Assembly (NCBI GenBank): GCA_038503065.1
Contig: JBCAMK010000018.1
Location: 124,001 to 188,000, forward strand
Origin: Paragyromitra xinjiangensis
Lineage: Eukaryota > Ascomycota > Pezizomycetes > Pezizales > Discinaceae
Length of the DNA stretch: 64,000 nucleotides
Direction: 5' to 3'
Positions 37,401 through 50,873 of the stretch are shown here, piece by piece (positions within the stretch are counted from its first letter, which is position 1; every line of letters starts with the position of its first letter). A model generated the notes under the pieces. The model was not told the origin of the DNA, searched no databases, and saw only the letters and a program-made list of their open reading frames with translations. A program made the translations under genes and the position numbers.

Positions 37401-40136
37401 TATGATACGCACAGTCCCATGTCTATAGGTATGTGGTGTACGCAGGGGTGAGGTGAATCTTCTTGTCGCTGCTATGCATTTCGCACTCACCTCAGCATAC
37501 CTCATGCAAGTCCTCTGCACACAGGAGCACTACCGCATTTCGCTTCCAGTCTCCCCCAACGGTATCTCAACGCTGGTAAACCGTATCTAGTCTGCAGCAA
37601 AATATCACTGACTTTTATCCCACGGAGCCAATTGCCAGCGCGGTCTTCAATACCTCAAGCCAATAGATAGCCAACAGACGGTGATAAATTATTTAAAAGG
37701 TCATATCGCACATATCCGCGGCAACGTTGTACTTCTGCGGTAGCTATCGAACGTAGAGTGCGGACAAATCGTGCGTCGCTAGCCGCAGAGATAATCTATT
37801 GTGAGTTGTTCGCCGGCTTGCCCTTTAGAATTACAATGCCTGAAGAAGGGGGTGTTTTCATTTGACAGCCTAGGTAAGCCTCCCCGCCTTCCTCTTCAAC
37901 TTTTTACTATGACGGAGTAAGAAGTAGAGACGAGCACTACGTCTTTGTGCAGCGCGACCGACCGCACACTCCCCCGACCGATTCCCGCGAACTCACGCGT
38001 TGAGTGGTAAGGAACAGAAAAAAAGAAAAAATCAATCGGGCCTTGAAAGTTGAAAAGGCCCCAGAATTACGCGAAGCGATCATAGCAACATCATAGCAAC
38101 AATCTATTTTCCCTTCTGTTTTTCTAAAACACGGGCAGTAGGTGATACACCACCCCCTAGTTCCAGAGCAAAAAATGAACCAAGATGATCGAAACGCGAA
38201 ACAGAAATGACTCAAGGTTAGTGAAAAAACTTTCACCTTGTTTTTAGCAGTCACGAAGGGTGTGGAAGCCATAAAGGCTGGTTATCTACCCTGAAGATCT
38301 GTGTATCGGGTCACATCTTCGGAGTGTCGGGTGGATCAAAAGGAAAAAATAAACATATCAAACAGGACCTACGAATTTGCGACAGGACCGGGACACGAGG
38401 GAGTCTTTCCCTTTTTCCAGATTGCCATTGGCTGGGATTAGTTGAGTTAGGGTTATATTTTGGGAATGAATGAAAGTAACCGTAAGTTACTCATCAATGA
38501 TAAACGAGAAACTCGGAGCAAGTCGGTTTCCTTGGTCTCGCTCTCAGACTTTGTTGAGGAGAACAATTTCCGGACCCGGGTGTCTGGGAAAGGGGAAATT
38601 GGGGCGCCGTTGCAGAAACGACGGAGCTTCCGTGCGCGCACACAAAGGTTGACGAGGCCGTTCTGCCATGGCGGGAGCTGTGCGACCGTCGCTCCCTTCT
38701 TTTTCCTGTTTCCAGCAAGGAAAACAGCACTAGGGAAGGAGCGTGGTTGGATGGTCATCCTTGCGACAAATTTTTGCGACTATTTAAAATTAGTTCATTT
38801 GAGAATATCCCGACCACTCGTTTGATGTTAGGGGTGATCTATAGGAACAATGGGAGCTGGTTGCCGTCCGTCTCCAGCGCTGGACAGAAATTGAAATGTT
38901 AGGAAAGGGGTAGCCGCGCATCATTTAGAATGTACCAGCTGGAGCGTGCTAGAAAGCTGCCTTTGCCGCTAGAACAATCAGGTAGCGGCGAACAGATGCG
39001 TTTTTGCTGCAAGACGTTCTGAAGTACATCGCCTAGACGAACTGAGCTGACAAACGGGAGGAAAAGGATGGCGAACTTGGCTTGTAATCTGGACGGTAAT
39101 AATTGTGAAAGTCCGTGATGGGCTTGCGTTGCGTGTGTGCCATAAGACAACACCCCTCAGTCTATTCCTTGCACCCTTGCCTCATCCATACCTTTCCGCC
39201 GGCGGGAAAGACTTTTCAATTTTGCATTGTCAAGCGCACAGAGACATCGATGGGGGAAAGGAGAAAGGCAGAAATTGTTGTGCGAGGCAGGGAAGGGGGA
39301 GATGGGGGGGTGTCAGCGAGGGTAGAGTAGAAGAGATGAGCGAGTTAAGAGTTAAGTGCCTTTCTGTGAAGGTGTGGTGAACGAGTTTTTTTTTTTGTGC
39401 TCTTCATTCCATTTTTTTTTGAAATATTTCCCTCGTTTCTTTGCTAGGACCTAGACCGGACCTCCTTCTTGCATAGCCTCAAGAAACGCACGGTTGCGAG
39501 TCGCACTCGCATTCGCTATGCAGCCGTATTCCTTGTTTAAGATAGGAAAAACTGGTTGGTGGGACCTGGTGTACTAAAGTGGGTGGGTCCTATTTCTGTG
39601 CCTCGGTGGACACTGGACACTGACTCGCATAACGAAATTCCGCTTTGATTGAGTCACAGGCTTCGTCGCTTGTGTGTGGATGCGAGGATGTGAGGATGTT
39701 GCAGGATGGTGTGCCAGTGCCACCACTGCTAGTCAGGGTGTGTGTACGGCTGGGAAGGTCGTCAAAAAGCGAAGCGACAGCGGTATAATAACTCCGCACC
39801 CCCGCCCGCATCCCACGCTTCTTCCCTTTTCCTCCTTCTTTTCCCCTTCTCTCTTCCTCTCGAGACTATACCTCACCCGTTCCATCATCGTGCATCCCTA
39901 GGTTCACCACTGAGTGACATTTAGCACCGATATAACTGAACAATCATCAAAAAAAAACATTGCTTCTAGAGATCTCGCTACTCGTGATTTCTCTCATCTC
40001 CAACGAAACAGCATTATCATCATCACTTTTACATGCTAGAGTTACGAAATATTCATCTCTCGTAACTTCTCATCTACGTCCTGATATCTAAATCAAGACG
40101 TATTCTATATTCCTCAATTCCCATACTCATAACATA

Positions 40137-41492
40137 ATGCAATTCGAGCATCCAGCCTACGCAAGTCCATTTTATCCTCCAGGATACGGCTACGCGAGTC
40201 CACCGCCTGGCATGCCTCCACGAGCGAACTTTTACGAAGGTGGCTTCGGCGCCTCTATTCCCACTCCTGCTCCCTCCCCACGTACCCCGAGTGCCTCGAG
40301 ACGCAGGACTCAAGACTTCACTGGTTCAGCAGAATATGTTCATCACAAACGACCTTCGTCATCGAGAAGGAGTGGTCATGAACACAGTGAGTTTCCTCAT
40401 GAGCAGTACCATTCCAGCACTCAATCTCCTCGTCCTGGTGCGGGTCATAGAGCCGCGTACATGAACCCAACTCCTCTGCACACTCCTCCTCCATCAGCAC
40501 ATGCCCACCATGGTGCGATGCCGAACCTCTATTCTTACGTACCAGGCTTCACGCCTCAGCAGGCCGAATACGTGAGTCCTTCCTTTCCTTCCGATTACGA
40601 GTACCGTGGTTCGAGTCGAGCTCGTCCACGTCCTAGCCACAAATCAGGGCGCCGGCGTCCTCGACGTTCCCATCACCATCCTTCCTCCTCCTCCAGGCCT
40701 GTCGCTGACTTTTACCCGCTCTACTCGCAGTTCCCTCAATCTTATACACCAGGCCCTCAATCACCCCCACCGACCCGTGAAGATGGAAGGAGGTCTCGTT
40801 CCACCAGACGCACCTCTACATGGGCTGCTAGTGAACCAACTCCTCGCTCTCCACCTGTTGGACATCAGTCGAAGCCCAAGTTCAGCCGATCTCAAACCGA
40901 ACCGGCTCCTGCAACTGATAGCGATTCAATTAGACGCAAGGCTGCTGAGCAAGGTATTCCTTCCGACTATTCTTTGAAGAACTGGGATCCTGAGGAAAGA
41001 CCAATTATCCTTTTGGGATCTGTGTTTGATGCCAACTCCTTAGGAGAGTGGATCTTCAACTGGACCAAGTATCACCATGGACGGTCCCACGATGCGACGA
41101 AGATTGCCGGTGGGCTGTGGGAGTTGCTCATCGAGTTAAGCTCGAAATTGAAGCGTGCCAGGGAATTCTTTGGTTTTATCAAAGCAGCAGAGAACAGGGA
41201 GATCTTGGAAGACTTCATGGAGAGTGGAGAAAGATTGTGGCAAAAGTTGAAGACTTTGTTGAAGGCTTGTGAGGAATACATGTGGAGAGGTGCCCGAGGG
41301 GTTGCTTCACCTGGTCCTCAGGAAAAGCCTGCTGTCCAGATGGGAAAAAGATCTGGAGCTGAGTTCGTTGATGCTATGTTCAACGGCGAGAAGGAGTGGC
41401 AAAGGACGGAGAGACTCCTGACGGGTATGGCGACTTGGTGCCAGAGATTCGAGGTCAACTGCGAAGAAATCCTGCGCCGCCCTGATGCTTAA
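40137..41492 (+). CDS. Pro/Ser-rich protein with conserved fungal 'gp1-like' C-terminal domain
   Basis: A single exon of 451 residues from an ATG that follows a pyrimidine-rich promoter and leader. Residues of about 1-270 are disordered and rich in Pro, Ser, His, Tyr and Arg (PPGYGYASPPPGMPPRA; RRPRRSHHHPSSSSRP). Residues of about 275-450 form a helical domain with YSLKNWDPEERPIILLGSVF and DANSLGEWIFNWTKYHHG. That block is conserved in many Pezizomycotina proteins that databases often label 'vegetative cell wall protein gp1' because of their Pro-rich half. No signal peptide is present, so a wall location is doubtful; an intracellular role is more likely. Molecular function unknown. Confidence 0.85.
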   Translation: MQFEHPAYASPFYPPGYGYASPPPGMPPRANFYEGGFGASIPTPAPSPRTPSASRRRTQDFTGSAEYVHHKRPSSSRRSGHEHSEFPHEQYHSSTQSPRPGAGHRAAYMNPTPLHTPPPSAHAHHGAMPNLYSYVPGFTPQQAEYVSPSFPSDYEYRGSSRARPRPSHKSGRRRPRRSHHHPSSSSRPVADFYPLYSQFPQSYTPGPQSPPPTREDGRRSRSTRRTSTWAASEPTPRSPPVGHQSKPKFSRSQTEPAPATDSDSIRRKAAEQGIPSDYSLKNWDPEERPIILLGSVFDANSLGEWIFNWTKYHHGRSHDATKIAGGLWELLIELSSKLKRAREFFGFIKAAENREILEDFMESGERLWQKLKTLLKACEEYMWRGARGVASPGPQEKPAVQMGKRSGAEFVDAMFNGEKEWQRTERLLTGMATWCQRFEVNCEEILRRPDA

Positions 41493-42690
41493 GTGAAATC
41501 AACAACCAAAAGTTTTCTTCACGTTCTTTTCCCTGAATTGGACAACAAAAGTTTTTGGCGGATGGTTTGTTACTCATTTTAGATTGGGGGCGTTTTTTCC
41601 TACTCCACTTCATCTTTTTTTTCCTTTTAATACCCATCTTCGATACCCATGTTTTTTTATATTTAAGTTTTGTGGACTCTCTTCTCATGTCTTAATTTTT
41701 ATTGTTCTCTATATAGTTTTTTTTATTTCTGTTCATGGGCTGGGGGCACTTCCAACAAAAGCAATCGGCTGTATTATTAGTTTCCTACTTACAGGATAGG
41801 TTGGTGGGCGGGGAACCTTTTTGATTCTTTATTTCGCGACGGGTTTTGTTTTATCTTTTTTGTATTGGGAAAAGTTATTGGGTTCTTTTCTTCATTGGGT
41901 ATATTTTTCACGGTCCTGTTTTATTGGTTTTGTTTTTGGGAAAAGTCATTTCGCATACAAGGGGTATTTTAATCTTCTCGCATGCTTGGGCTTTTAAGGG
42001 GATTATATATCGGATCGGATCTTGGGATTGTTTTTGTTTTTTTTTTTGTTTTCGCGAAGATACCATTTGTAGTTTTTGTTTTTGTTTTTTGTTTCGAGAT
42101 ATTTGGAGACGAAGGGCAGAAGCTCGATGAGCGATATTTTTGGCGGGGTCGGATGGATTTTGGTACGGCCTTGATTCTGACGGATGTCAGAAACATGTGA
42201 CTGGTCGTGGAAACTGTTATGGATGAGCACTTTCTTTTGTCATAATACGATTCTCTTTTGTTCACATTTTGCAGCTCTTGTTCTCTTCTCCCCGCATTCA
42301 ACCCCTCCCTGCAGTGCATGGATGCACGCATCACAGTTCATCGTCATGGCTATTGTCATTGTCAGCCACTGGCACGGCTTATCTATGCACTTTGACATAA
42401 TCTCCCCACTCAATCATCTTGCGTTGTTTGAATCTTTGGAATCGCGCAGTTGGGTGCGTTCGATATTTAGATAGTTATTTTTGGAAATGTATCAAGTGTA
42501 AAGTTTGGGACTGAATTGAGGGAGGAGCTGTTGTATTTTTAATGAGTCTAGTATGATCTATGTTACTGAGAAACTTTTATAAAAATTATAAAAAAAATTT
42601 CGCTGGCGATATTTAGGTTCCTTTAGATGAAGCGGATATAAAGTACATGTATCATGTGAGTTTCAAGTTATCTACAGAATGAACAGCGTG
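41493..42690. other. 3' region, T-rich
   Basis: Downstream of the gp1-like gene the plus strand is very T-rich to about 42130 (T runs of 8-10). Open frames here are Phe-rich artefacts of these runs. A TACATGTA lies at 42644. No gene supported. Confidence 0.5.
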
Positions 42691-43005
42691 TCACGGTGAT
42701 CTCTCCGGGAAGTCTTTCTGCGCATGTTCCTTGTATGTCATTCCCAGCAGTTTAGAATCCATTGCTTCAATATCCTTGAAGCACTTTTTGCCTTGTGCTG
42801 GCTGCTTTGTGATCTTTTCCACGCTTGCGTGCGCAGATAGATGAACTCCGCAGAATCAACACCATTAGGATCTTCACCCAAGATCGTCACCAGTCTGCCC
42901 AATCCCACCATGAACGGCGGGCCCAGCCCTGAGCCCAGCCCTGAGCCCAGCTCGTTCATCATCGAACGAAATCCGAGCCTCATTTTGTAACGTATTCTTA
43001 CGCAT
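42691..43005 (-). CDS. Small 86-residue protein, two exons
   Basis: The exon model 43005-42878 plus 42823-42691 is in phase across a 54-nt intron (42824-42877, GTGAAG..CAAG). It starts MRKNTLQNEARISFDDE, has an imperfect LRAG repeat encoded by a 12-bp tandem repeat, then GGIGQTGDDLGVEKITKQ and ends KEHAQKDFPERSP. Composition and hydrophilic charge pattern look like a real small cytosolic protein, and the other frames are worse. The family was not recognised. The ATG could be internal to a longer protein, because an acceptor-like CACAG lies just upstream. The branch site sits close to the donor, which is a weakness of the intron model. Confidence 0.5.
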
Positions 43006-43624
43006 CTCCTGTGAGTCTCACCTGCAGACAACGGTAGTCTATGTAGCAGAGACCGAATGAATAAACCAAACCCGCTCATAGCCAACCAGCCCCTCAGCTT
43101 CCCCAGCCCCAAAAAAGCCGCCGCACTTCAAACAGAAAAATGACAAACGTGGAACCTCCTTACATTGCGTCACCAATGCATTAGAGAGATCCTTTGATTT
43201 GACATTCACATCTTTTGGAATTGGCGCTGTTTAGCTTGTGTCCCTCACTTCCGTAACGCAGGGAAAGAGCTGTACGTCGCTTCGCTTCGCCCGTTCGTCA
43301 TGGTCATGGTCATGCTTTTCTTGTTTCGTCTTGTCTTCCTGGTCTAACATGCGGTTTCCTGCGGACTTTGCATATTATATGTGGAGATTTTATGAATTTG
43401 AGGTCACGTTCTCATTTTTAAAGTGCTGCTTACTTGCGGGAGAGGCTATTTTTCAGTGTGAGTGATCGTGATAGGTAAAGTACTCCAAGTTCAGAGTAGA
43501 CTCAGTTTATAATTACACTTTTACATCCTACTTGGAGCTCGGTAAGTGACTAGTTTACCCCTCATAAAGAACGGGACGAATTGTTGCTTTTTCTTTTCTT
43601 TTTCTTTTTAAAATTGGCCGTTTT

Positions 43625-43848
43625 TTACTTGGTAGCGTTTACAATTATTTTGCGAGACGCGCGCGGCGAGCGGCGGAGGTCGGGGTTAGGTATCATGTAC
43701 CCCTCAGCCAACAACCCCTCACTACCAATCTGCTGTTGACGAAACTTGCGTTTGTTCTGCTTGGTCGGATTTAGATTTTGATCTTGAAAAGAGTGTGACA
43801 CGTGCCAGCGGTTTCGATACCTACTGGGCGCCGGTACCAGGTAGACAT
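43625..43848 (-). CDS. Possible 52-residue basic protein, two exons
   Basis: A 24-nt first exon (43848-43825, MSTWYRRP) joins in phase across a 65-nt intron (43760-43824, GTAGGT..CAAG) to 43759-43625. The product is a basic peptide with FRQQQIGSEGLLAEGYMIPN and a C-terminal SPRASRKIIVNATK. The second exon is convincing by composition; the first is a short guess. Alternatively the exon reads through upstream without splicing (PLKRAVISIIPHHVYLVPAP). No family recognised. Confidence 0.4.
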
Positions 43849-46800
43849 GGTGCGGTATTATGGATATGACGGCGCGTTTCAATGGGGTGCTTCTGCTGTG
43901 AGGTGGGAAGAGAAAAGCTATATTTGACGATATTGGACAGCTGTTTTTTTATTGGGGCGTTGGTATCGCAATTATGGGTGTAAGGTGTCATTGGGCTGCG
44001 ATTATGTGGGCATCAGCTACGTTAGTTATCTACCTACCTTACGCCATGCTATGCAGGTAGCGTACAGTACAATATATTCACCTTGCCATCGTGGATGTGT
44101 TTCCAAGAAATGTTTTGTCCAGGACTTGGACTATGTACCTAGTTCATATTTCGAGATAAAGTACTTGCTACATGTACATATTTATTAGAGTCAAGCATTG
44201 AGACCTGCTTGTGCTGTTCTATCTCCTAGAGTATTAAGCTCAAAGAAGATTCCAGCCCTTTGATCTTAAAAACACCTGCTCATGCAAGGTTGGCAAATAA
44301 AGTTGGAATTATCCAACTGCGCTCATATAATTCGTCGATCTTAAATCCACGAGGCCAGCTGGTGTGCGGATTTTGTTTCCTTGTCACACCCACACATCAT
44401 TCGTGGACGAACAAGAAACAACGAATGATCTTGACCTCGACCCCGCTCAATGTCCTGCTGTTATCTACCCACAAAGTCCACTTCTGTCTTGATTTTAAGA
44501 CTCAGAGGACTGAAAATTTTCACCACGGAGGATTTCGAAATAAAGGTGGAGGGAGAAAAGGTCCGAAAGAGAAAGAGGGGCTAGCCATCCTTCATGCAAC
44601 CGCCCGTCCCCGAGCGAATGAAACCCTTCTGGAAGGTTAAGTGGTCGCTCACTTGTGCGGTCTGGGTCTTTTTTCGGAAGTAATTCAGCCATTGTTCGGC
44701 CCGGCGATGGGTAATAAAACGCGCAGGCATCAAGTAAAGACCAAACCTGAGTGTGGTGACCATCTCGGGTCACCAAAGATATCAATTACAACCCAACAAG
44801 GAATCGCGGTCCAGATGAGGGCTTTGTTTTTTCTGCGGGTGTGGGTACCGGTATATGCTGGTGGGGCTTTTGGGAAAATAATGTGCCATTCCGTCGCCGG
44901 CCGTTTGTTACCCGGTTCCGATGATACTTTTGGGTTCTTTATTCCCTCGCGATGCCGTGTCTCACTGACCTTGCTGGGAGTAGGTAGGGTCGCACGGGTT
45001 AGTAAAAGGTTACGAGAGCGTCACGTACTATGACATAACCATGCTCTACCGTCTGTTGCTTGCTTACGGCATAGACTAGGTATTTGGCACCGAGTACATA
45101 CGTACTTGAGGAGATACAGTTACAGGAGTGGGTATAAAAGGTGATAGGTGTGTACGTCGGGTGTTGGAGCGGATTTATCCAACAAAGATGGGGTGTCTGA
45201 GAAGTCGGACGGGGGTTTGAAGACATTAGTGACCAAGTTTAGCATCTTCTAGCACATGAAAGAATTTTATGCTGTACCTTGCAGAAACGAACGGAACAAT
45301 CCTCATCCTTGGAAAAGTCATGATCTTACAAATTATTGATAGCTCATTTTGGCTGTGCTCTACAGGGGGAAATATGGGTAAGGCTGTAACTCCGAGTAGG
45401 TAGATTGGCGAGCGGACGGGCGGACCGCGTTCTAGTATCATGCCCTACGGCGCAAAAAGACGAAGATTCGCCCGAAGAAAGTCTTGATTCTTGAATCCGA
45501 CGATGAAACATAAACGTGTGAAACGTGTGCTTTTTCGGAGCTTATTTTTTTCGCAACTTAATATTGCTATGCTGACATGATACAAAAAGCGGTGTTGGGT
45601 GTTTCGCCGTATCAAGCGCCCTCCGGGAGCTATGCATGAGGTGAGAACCGAGTGAAGGGCTAATTTTAGTGTTCGGAAAGAGCCTCCCTTCTAAAACAAT
45701 GTTCCAGAAAGCTTCCTTCAGCCGCGCGCGTCATTGCGCGTACCATGCAATTATCACAAAAACTTTTGGGATGCATAGCCCGAAGCGAATTTTGCAATTA
45801 GTTTCACGGGATGGATGGGTGGATTGTTTGACAGCTTTTTACAGTCGGTAAGCCAAGCTGCATGACTGGCTCACAATCATGCGATACCTTTCGTGATCGA
45901 GTTCTCGTTCTGTGACTTGGCAAAGCCGAAGCGGTTCTTAACGACGGGGATAATAAGCGCTGAATTATCAAGGACTGGTGATCGGATCGTTTTAATGAAT
46001 CGAAGTTATTGAATGAATCGAGGTTGTACTGGACCTTATAGTTGCAAGGTAGTGACACATAGTAGGCACTGAATCGGCATCGGTTGGTGATGGATCAAGG
46101 CTTCCTCTGGGCGGGCCTTGGAAATTCCCTGATGAGAATGCCGCGGTAGATGACATAGGCAATTCTTTTGTGCTCTCCAAGCTTTCATCCAAATATATTA
46201 ATTCAAGTGCTATGACATAATTGCCCGAGGAGATCTCATTGTTGCATGATCGAGTCTTGTCGCCTTGACTTTAGAGTTTAAACCAGGCTGGAAGTTAACA
46301 CAGAATAACCGAAGCCGATTTCATGTGGGGAAGTTATGTGGCCTCGGGAGAGGGAGTCTCGGAACCGAACTTTGTCTTTCAATGTACTAGGGCCGGACAT
46401 ATGAAGATGGAACAGGTCTCACACTTTTTGTATGGTGACCTCGCAGAACGGAAAACTCCGGTGTTCCATCTCCACTACCCTGACCCGAGTACCTAATACT
46501 GACAGGTCCCTGTGCGATCCAGACCTTGGACCCCAAGAAAGGTCTAGCTCACGAAATGTGGCCTGCGACTTGGGTACTACTGTATAACATAATGCAGAAG
46601 TTCCAATCTATGTATATAGATGTTGCTCTCCCGCGCCCCTTAATTCAGAGGATGGGAGTCTTTGCGATAGAGTGAGCTTGCAACGAAAAATCATGACACA
46701 GTATTCTATGCCGTCAACATGTATAGTTATTTGGGTTTCATTTAGAATCTAATTTCTATATCTTGTGCGAGATAGGTTGATTATGGTGGGAAGATTGTTT

Positions 46801-49800
46801 CTTACCATGTTATACCGAGTCCTAAGAATTTGCAAGGCTAATGCTAATAGAAATCTAGATTAAGTCTGTGCCAAGACCGTCCAGGGGACGACCACGTTCT
46901 GTGGTGAAACAGCTCTCGCAAGTACCAATCATCGCACAAATTGAAACTGTCTCTACCAGTTAGTGTTCTTAGAATAGAGCACGTGGCACAATCCGCCATA
47001 TACCGCTTATTGCCGCCGGTTAAAAATCTCGTGGGAAAGATCATTGCAGTCCGTGTACTTCAATTCCTTGTACTCATCAGCGCCTATGGCCTTATGATTT
47101 TTTCATGGTCGACCAATTGGCCCAGCGGAAGCTCAGTGCTGCCTAATTATTCATGGATAGGCCGAAACAAGATACGCATTTGCTCTCGAGCACACGGCAA
47201 GGGGCATGCCAACTGGCACAAGGGCCAGGAGCCGTGGCTCGTCTCCACTGGCTTGGGCGTTTCTCCAGCTCGGACATCTTGGGACGGCAATGCACCTCAC
47301 CGAAAGGTCCAAATTCCGGTACATAGCGGATCATCGTCGTTAGAAACGATGTTATGTGCATCCATGGCACAACGCTGCATAAACGAAGAGTTTTCAGTGG
47401 CCTTGGTTCTCGCTACACCAAAAGCATCAGGATGTGCATCGCCAACTGGCATTTTTTTGCCTTGGAGCTCGACCTTATGCAACTATTAACACGCCACTGT
47501 AGAGCGTGATGAAGCACGAATTCGGACCGTCTGGCGTCAAGCAGGTACAGTTGTTCAATTACACTATTGCGAATCTGGATCACCCCACATTTCCCCACCC
47601 CCACGTTTTTCTCAAGGTTATCTGGGGCACGTGCGTATCGATAAGTTTCCCCCACAAATAGCACACGCACGGACTCCTGCGTTGCTACCAATAGTGATGA
47701 GGGCACGATGCATAAGCTCCAATGGAGCAAGGTACATATACGGGTTCCAGGTAACAGTATTTGCAGGCATGTCTAAAGCCAATGGCTGCGATTTTGATCG
47801 AAGGAAGTTATCCATTTGTTGCTAACTCTGCGGGGGATATTTATTAATTTTAAGCAGGTACGACAGTTTTAAACCTGGCATCGATCAGCTAGTGGGTATA
47901 TTGTAACGTGTCACTGTCCGAATTGACGACACGAATAATATGTCTTGTTACCATGGAGCTGGGTGCATATGGAGCGTTCGTCCAATCGCCAGTTCTTCCG
48001 AGAAATGATCTAGGATATGGGAACAATGACTACTCGGATTACCGTTTGATCCTGCCAATTATTTTACGCCTTTAGTCTATTGGATGACTTTGATGTTGAC
48101 GCAAAGGAGGATTAAGGCTTTGAGATGGTCATAAAGGTCAGCTTTCACCGGTGTTCGCCAAAGTTGGACTGGAGGATCTGCAGTCTACCTCCCCAGATCT
48201 TCTCGACATATCATCCGATTTTTCCCTATTGGGTTATTGTTGATGGATTACTTAGGAATTTACTGGGCGATAAGCTCAGTGGCAAATGTTTTGAGAAGCC
48301 AACTTACTCTCCCCGAACTTCATCTCTGGTTCCTGGGATCCAATCGGGAAGAGTATACCCGTGAAACGTCTCTGCAGACGATAATAGCAGTTTGCCGCAC
48401 TATTTTGGACAGGACTAATACCCCTACTTCGGCATTAACTTGCGAAACCCGTCAGAATCAGAACGGGGTTTGCTATGCCTGATTTCGATTACGCTGCCCA
48501 ATTAAGACTTTCAATTATGCCTAGGCTACAGTGGAGCGACTAGCTGTTTCCGGCGCACTCCGTAGTGGCATGAAAAACGCATTTTGGGTCTTGGCATGGA
48601 TCCAGGTCCGGACAGAAATGGGGCCAAGTGGCTTATATCAAGCGAATAGCAGTGACATGAGTTTTAGGTTCCATTATGATTACCCATCAGAGTCCGCAGC
48701 TTAAGCTGAATAGGTGGTCTATTTTGGGTTTAGCGTTGCGTATGAAGAAAATTTTGGTGCTCAGACTGGGCTGGGGTTTTTTTCCATTTGTGGGTCGTGA
48801 TGATTATTCAATAAATTGTTTAGATACTCGTATAGGCTGATGTCTCTAATATAGCTCTTTGGATAGGCTTATAGCCACAGAGATTTCACTATCCTTTAAG
48901 CTTGTGATTGTTCTGTTTTGTATCTAATAGAAGAAAATTTAGCAGAGATGTAACGAACAGGGGCGGAGGATACCTTAAGCGAGTGAGCGGTAGTGATCCC
49001 TACTGGCCTGGCTTTTAGTACTAACCAAAACCTGACTTGGGCCGCTCTTCGGATTATTTTTTTCGTTGAGCTGTAACTTCCGAAGAGCCTAATAAAAGAG
49101 TTGAACCTGTGTCGATTTTCTGGATTTTCAGTGAACATAGTAGCTCCCTGATGCTTTTTTTACCTGACTTCCTTTTGCGATGCCTACTGCATAGTGAATC
49201 GAACTGGTCCTGCGTAACAGTAAAAAGCAACTGTGCGTACATTTTTCTCGCACGGCCGCTCCGTAGTGGTTGACACCGGGGCCAAAAGGCTGGAATACTA
49301 TGGCTAAAACAAATGCTAGCTAATGCCTCCGTGATTCACGTCAGCTAGCCAACTTATGGCATATGTTCCTTGTTATTTTACCTTGGATTAGTAGGATAGG
49401 CCCTAAAATGCATTGCATGCCGCAAATGTTGCAAATGAGCTTTCGTCAGCGTCGATAGGCATGCTGGGTAGCAGGTGAGTTGCGGTTTTTCGTGGGGCTT
49501 AGCACGGGGATGGGGCCCACAACTTTAGTGAACACAAAGGAGGTGTATGATGAGAATGGGATGAAATGGTTGCGTTCTACGCACCAGAATTCATGAAACT
49601 GACTCTGTTATACGTCAGCGGTATTTACAGATTTCACTGCTCACACGCTTGACAGGGTTGACTCGTCTTACTACCTATGTGTAGGGGCTTTATGCCAATT
49701 GATTAGATACCACGGCTCTTTTGGCGGGAGCTGAAGAGTGCAAGTTGCTGCAAGTCTATTTGAGTTGGTGTAATGAGATGTAGGGCTGGGGTTTGGAAAG

Positions 49801-50873
49801 GATGAGACATGCTGGATAAATTTCTTGGATAAAATAACAGTTGTACCAAAAGTGTTTGTGGCTGATGAGAGGGATTAGCTTATGTCTGAGATAAGTTGGG
49901 GTCTGTGACTGTGACTGGAGTGGAGTGGGCGATGGAAGGATGTCAGAGGTTGGGAAGCACACACTTGAGGTTGTGGTCGAACCTCGTAGTCGTCGTCGTC
50001 TTAAGGTTTGTGTTTGTAGCATCCGCGACGTCACGCGTGATCACTCGCTTCGAAGTTGCGCTAACCGCACTTGTCTGCGACGGTAACGGCTGCGACCACC
50101 CCTCTTCGATCGTACTGCATGAAGCAGTTAGTTTGCATATGGCAATTGAGGTAGGACATGTGGGTCATCTCCCAAAGTCTGTACCACGGTTAACGACATG
50201 ATCGACTAGCCTGAGCTTGCAGCATCGCTGGATTGACCTTCTCTAGGATCGTTCGCTTAAGTGGCGTCCTTGTACCAAACTGGGCTCGACTAAAGTTTTG
50301 ATTCAAGCTCAGCTTTTAGGCGGATTTGAATTTCGATCTAGTGTCGGGGATGAAAGTTTGTCTCGGAAGAGAGGAGTAGTAAGAAGGTACCTGTACTAGT
50401 AATTTGCAACTGAGTAATTGTTGCACGCACTTAGAGATTGACGAATACTCCAAAAACTTCTAAGAACGCCTCACCATGTCAGCGTGACTATTCTTGCCTA
50501 CCTTTTTTTTTCTCTCGACGTGTTAATGATCGCGTCGAGTTAGCATTCTAAGAATTTTGGGTATGCAGAGTACATCACGATCATCTCACTCATCCCCACT
50601 CGAAAATGAAGTGTTAGAAGGACAGGCCCAGATATATTCCCGATTAAAATATGGCGGGAGTTCTAAAAGAACACGGTAAAACGGACGACATTGCATCGCT
50701 AGCAAAATACAACTCTCCACCAAGACCAAAAGAATAATAACGAGAGAAAGAATCGCTTTTAAAAACGCCCATGCCATGCTATATACTTCCTCACAAATAC
50801 GCCATTCCTGTGTCTAGCTAACAAGCAACCGAAAAATAAACCAGATAAAGATATAAAACAACCCTTCTCATAT
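43849..50873. other. 7-kb gene-poor interval
   Basis: No gene could be supported. The densest open frames are at 44260-44785 and 46840-47830, both strands, mostly without ATG starts; the latter could be a decayed gene but no domain was recognised. A full-consensus motif site lies at 50030-50047. A 63-codon hydrophobic ATG frame at 50586-50777 sits in the 3' flank of the next gene and is probably chance. Confidence 0.4.
50030..50047 (+). promoter_or_regulatory. Bipartite motif, full consensus
   Basis: Reads GTCAC-N5-ATCACTCG in intergenic DNA. Confidence 0.45.

Larger units (their letters stand above)
33957..40136. other. 6-kb gene-free interval
   Basis: Many short open frames on both strands, most lacking ATG and none with a recognisable domain. 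Visible structure: a full-consensus motif site at 34042-34059, an 11-bp inverted repeat at 34355-34403, a one-mismatch motif copy at 35127-35144 (minus) and a pyrimidine-rich tract at about 39828-39870, which probably belongs to the promoter of the gene at 40137. Confidence 0.45.

Noticed and set aside
38460..38825. 121-codon plus-strand open frame
   Set aside because: Overlapped by equally long frames on the other strand; no domain and no splice-supported extension.
46941..47489. 182-codon plus-strand open frame and overlapping minus-strand frames
   Set aside because: The plus frame lacks an ATG start and the minus frames break often; no recognisable domain, so no gene called.
50586..50777. 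63-codon hydrophobic ATG frame on the minus strand
   Set aside because: Lies in the 3' flank of the large nuclear-protein gene; short, and no conservation evidence.
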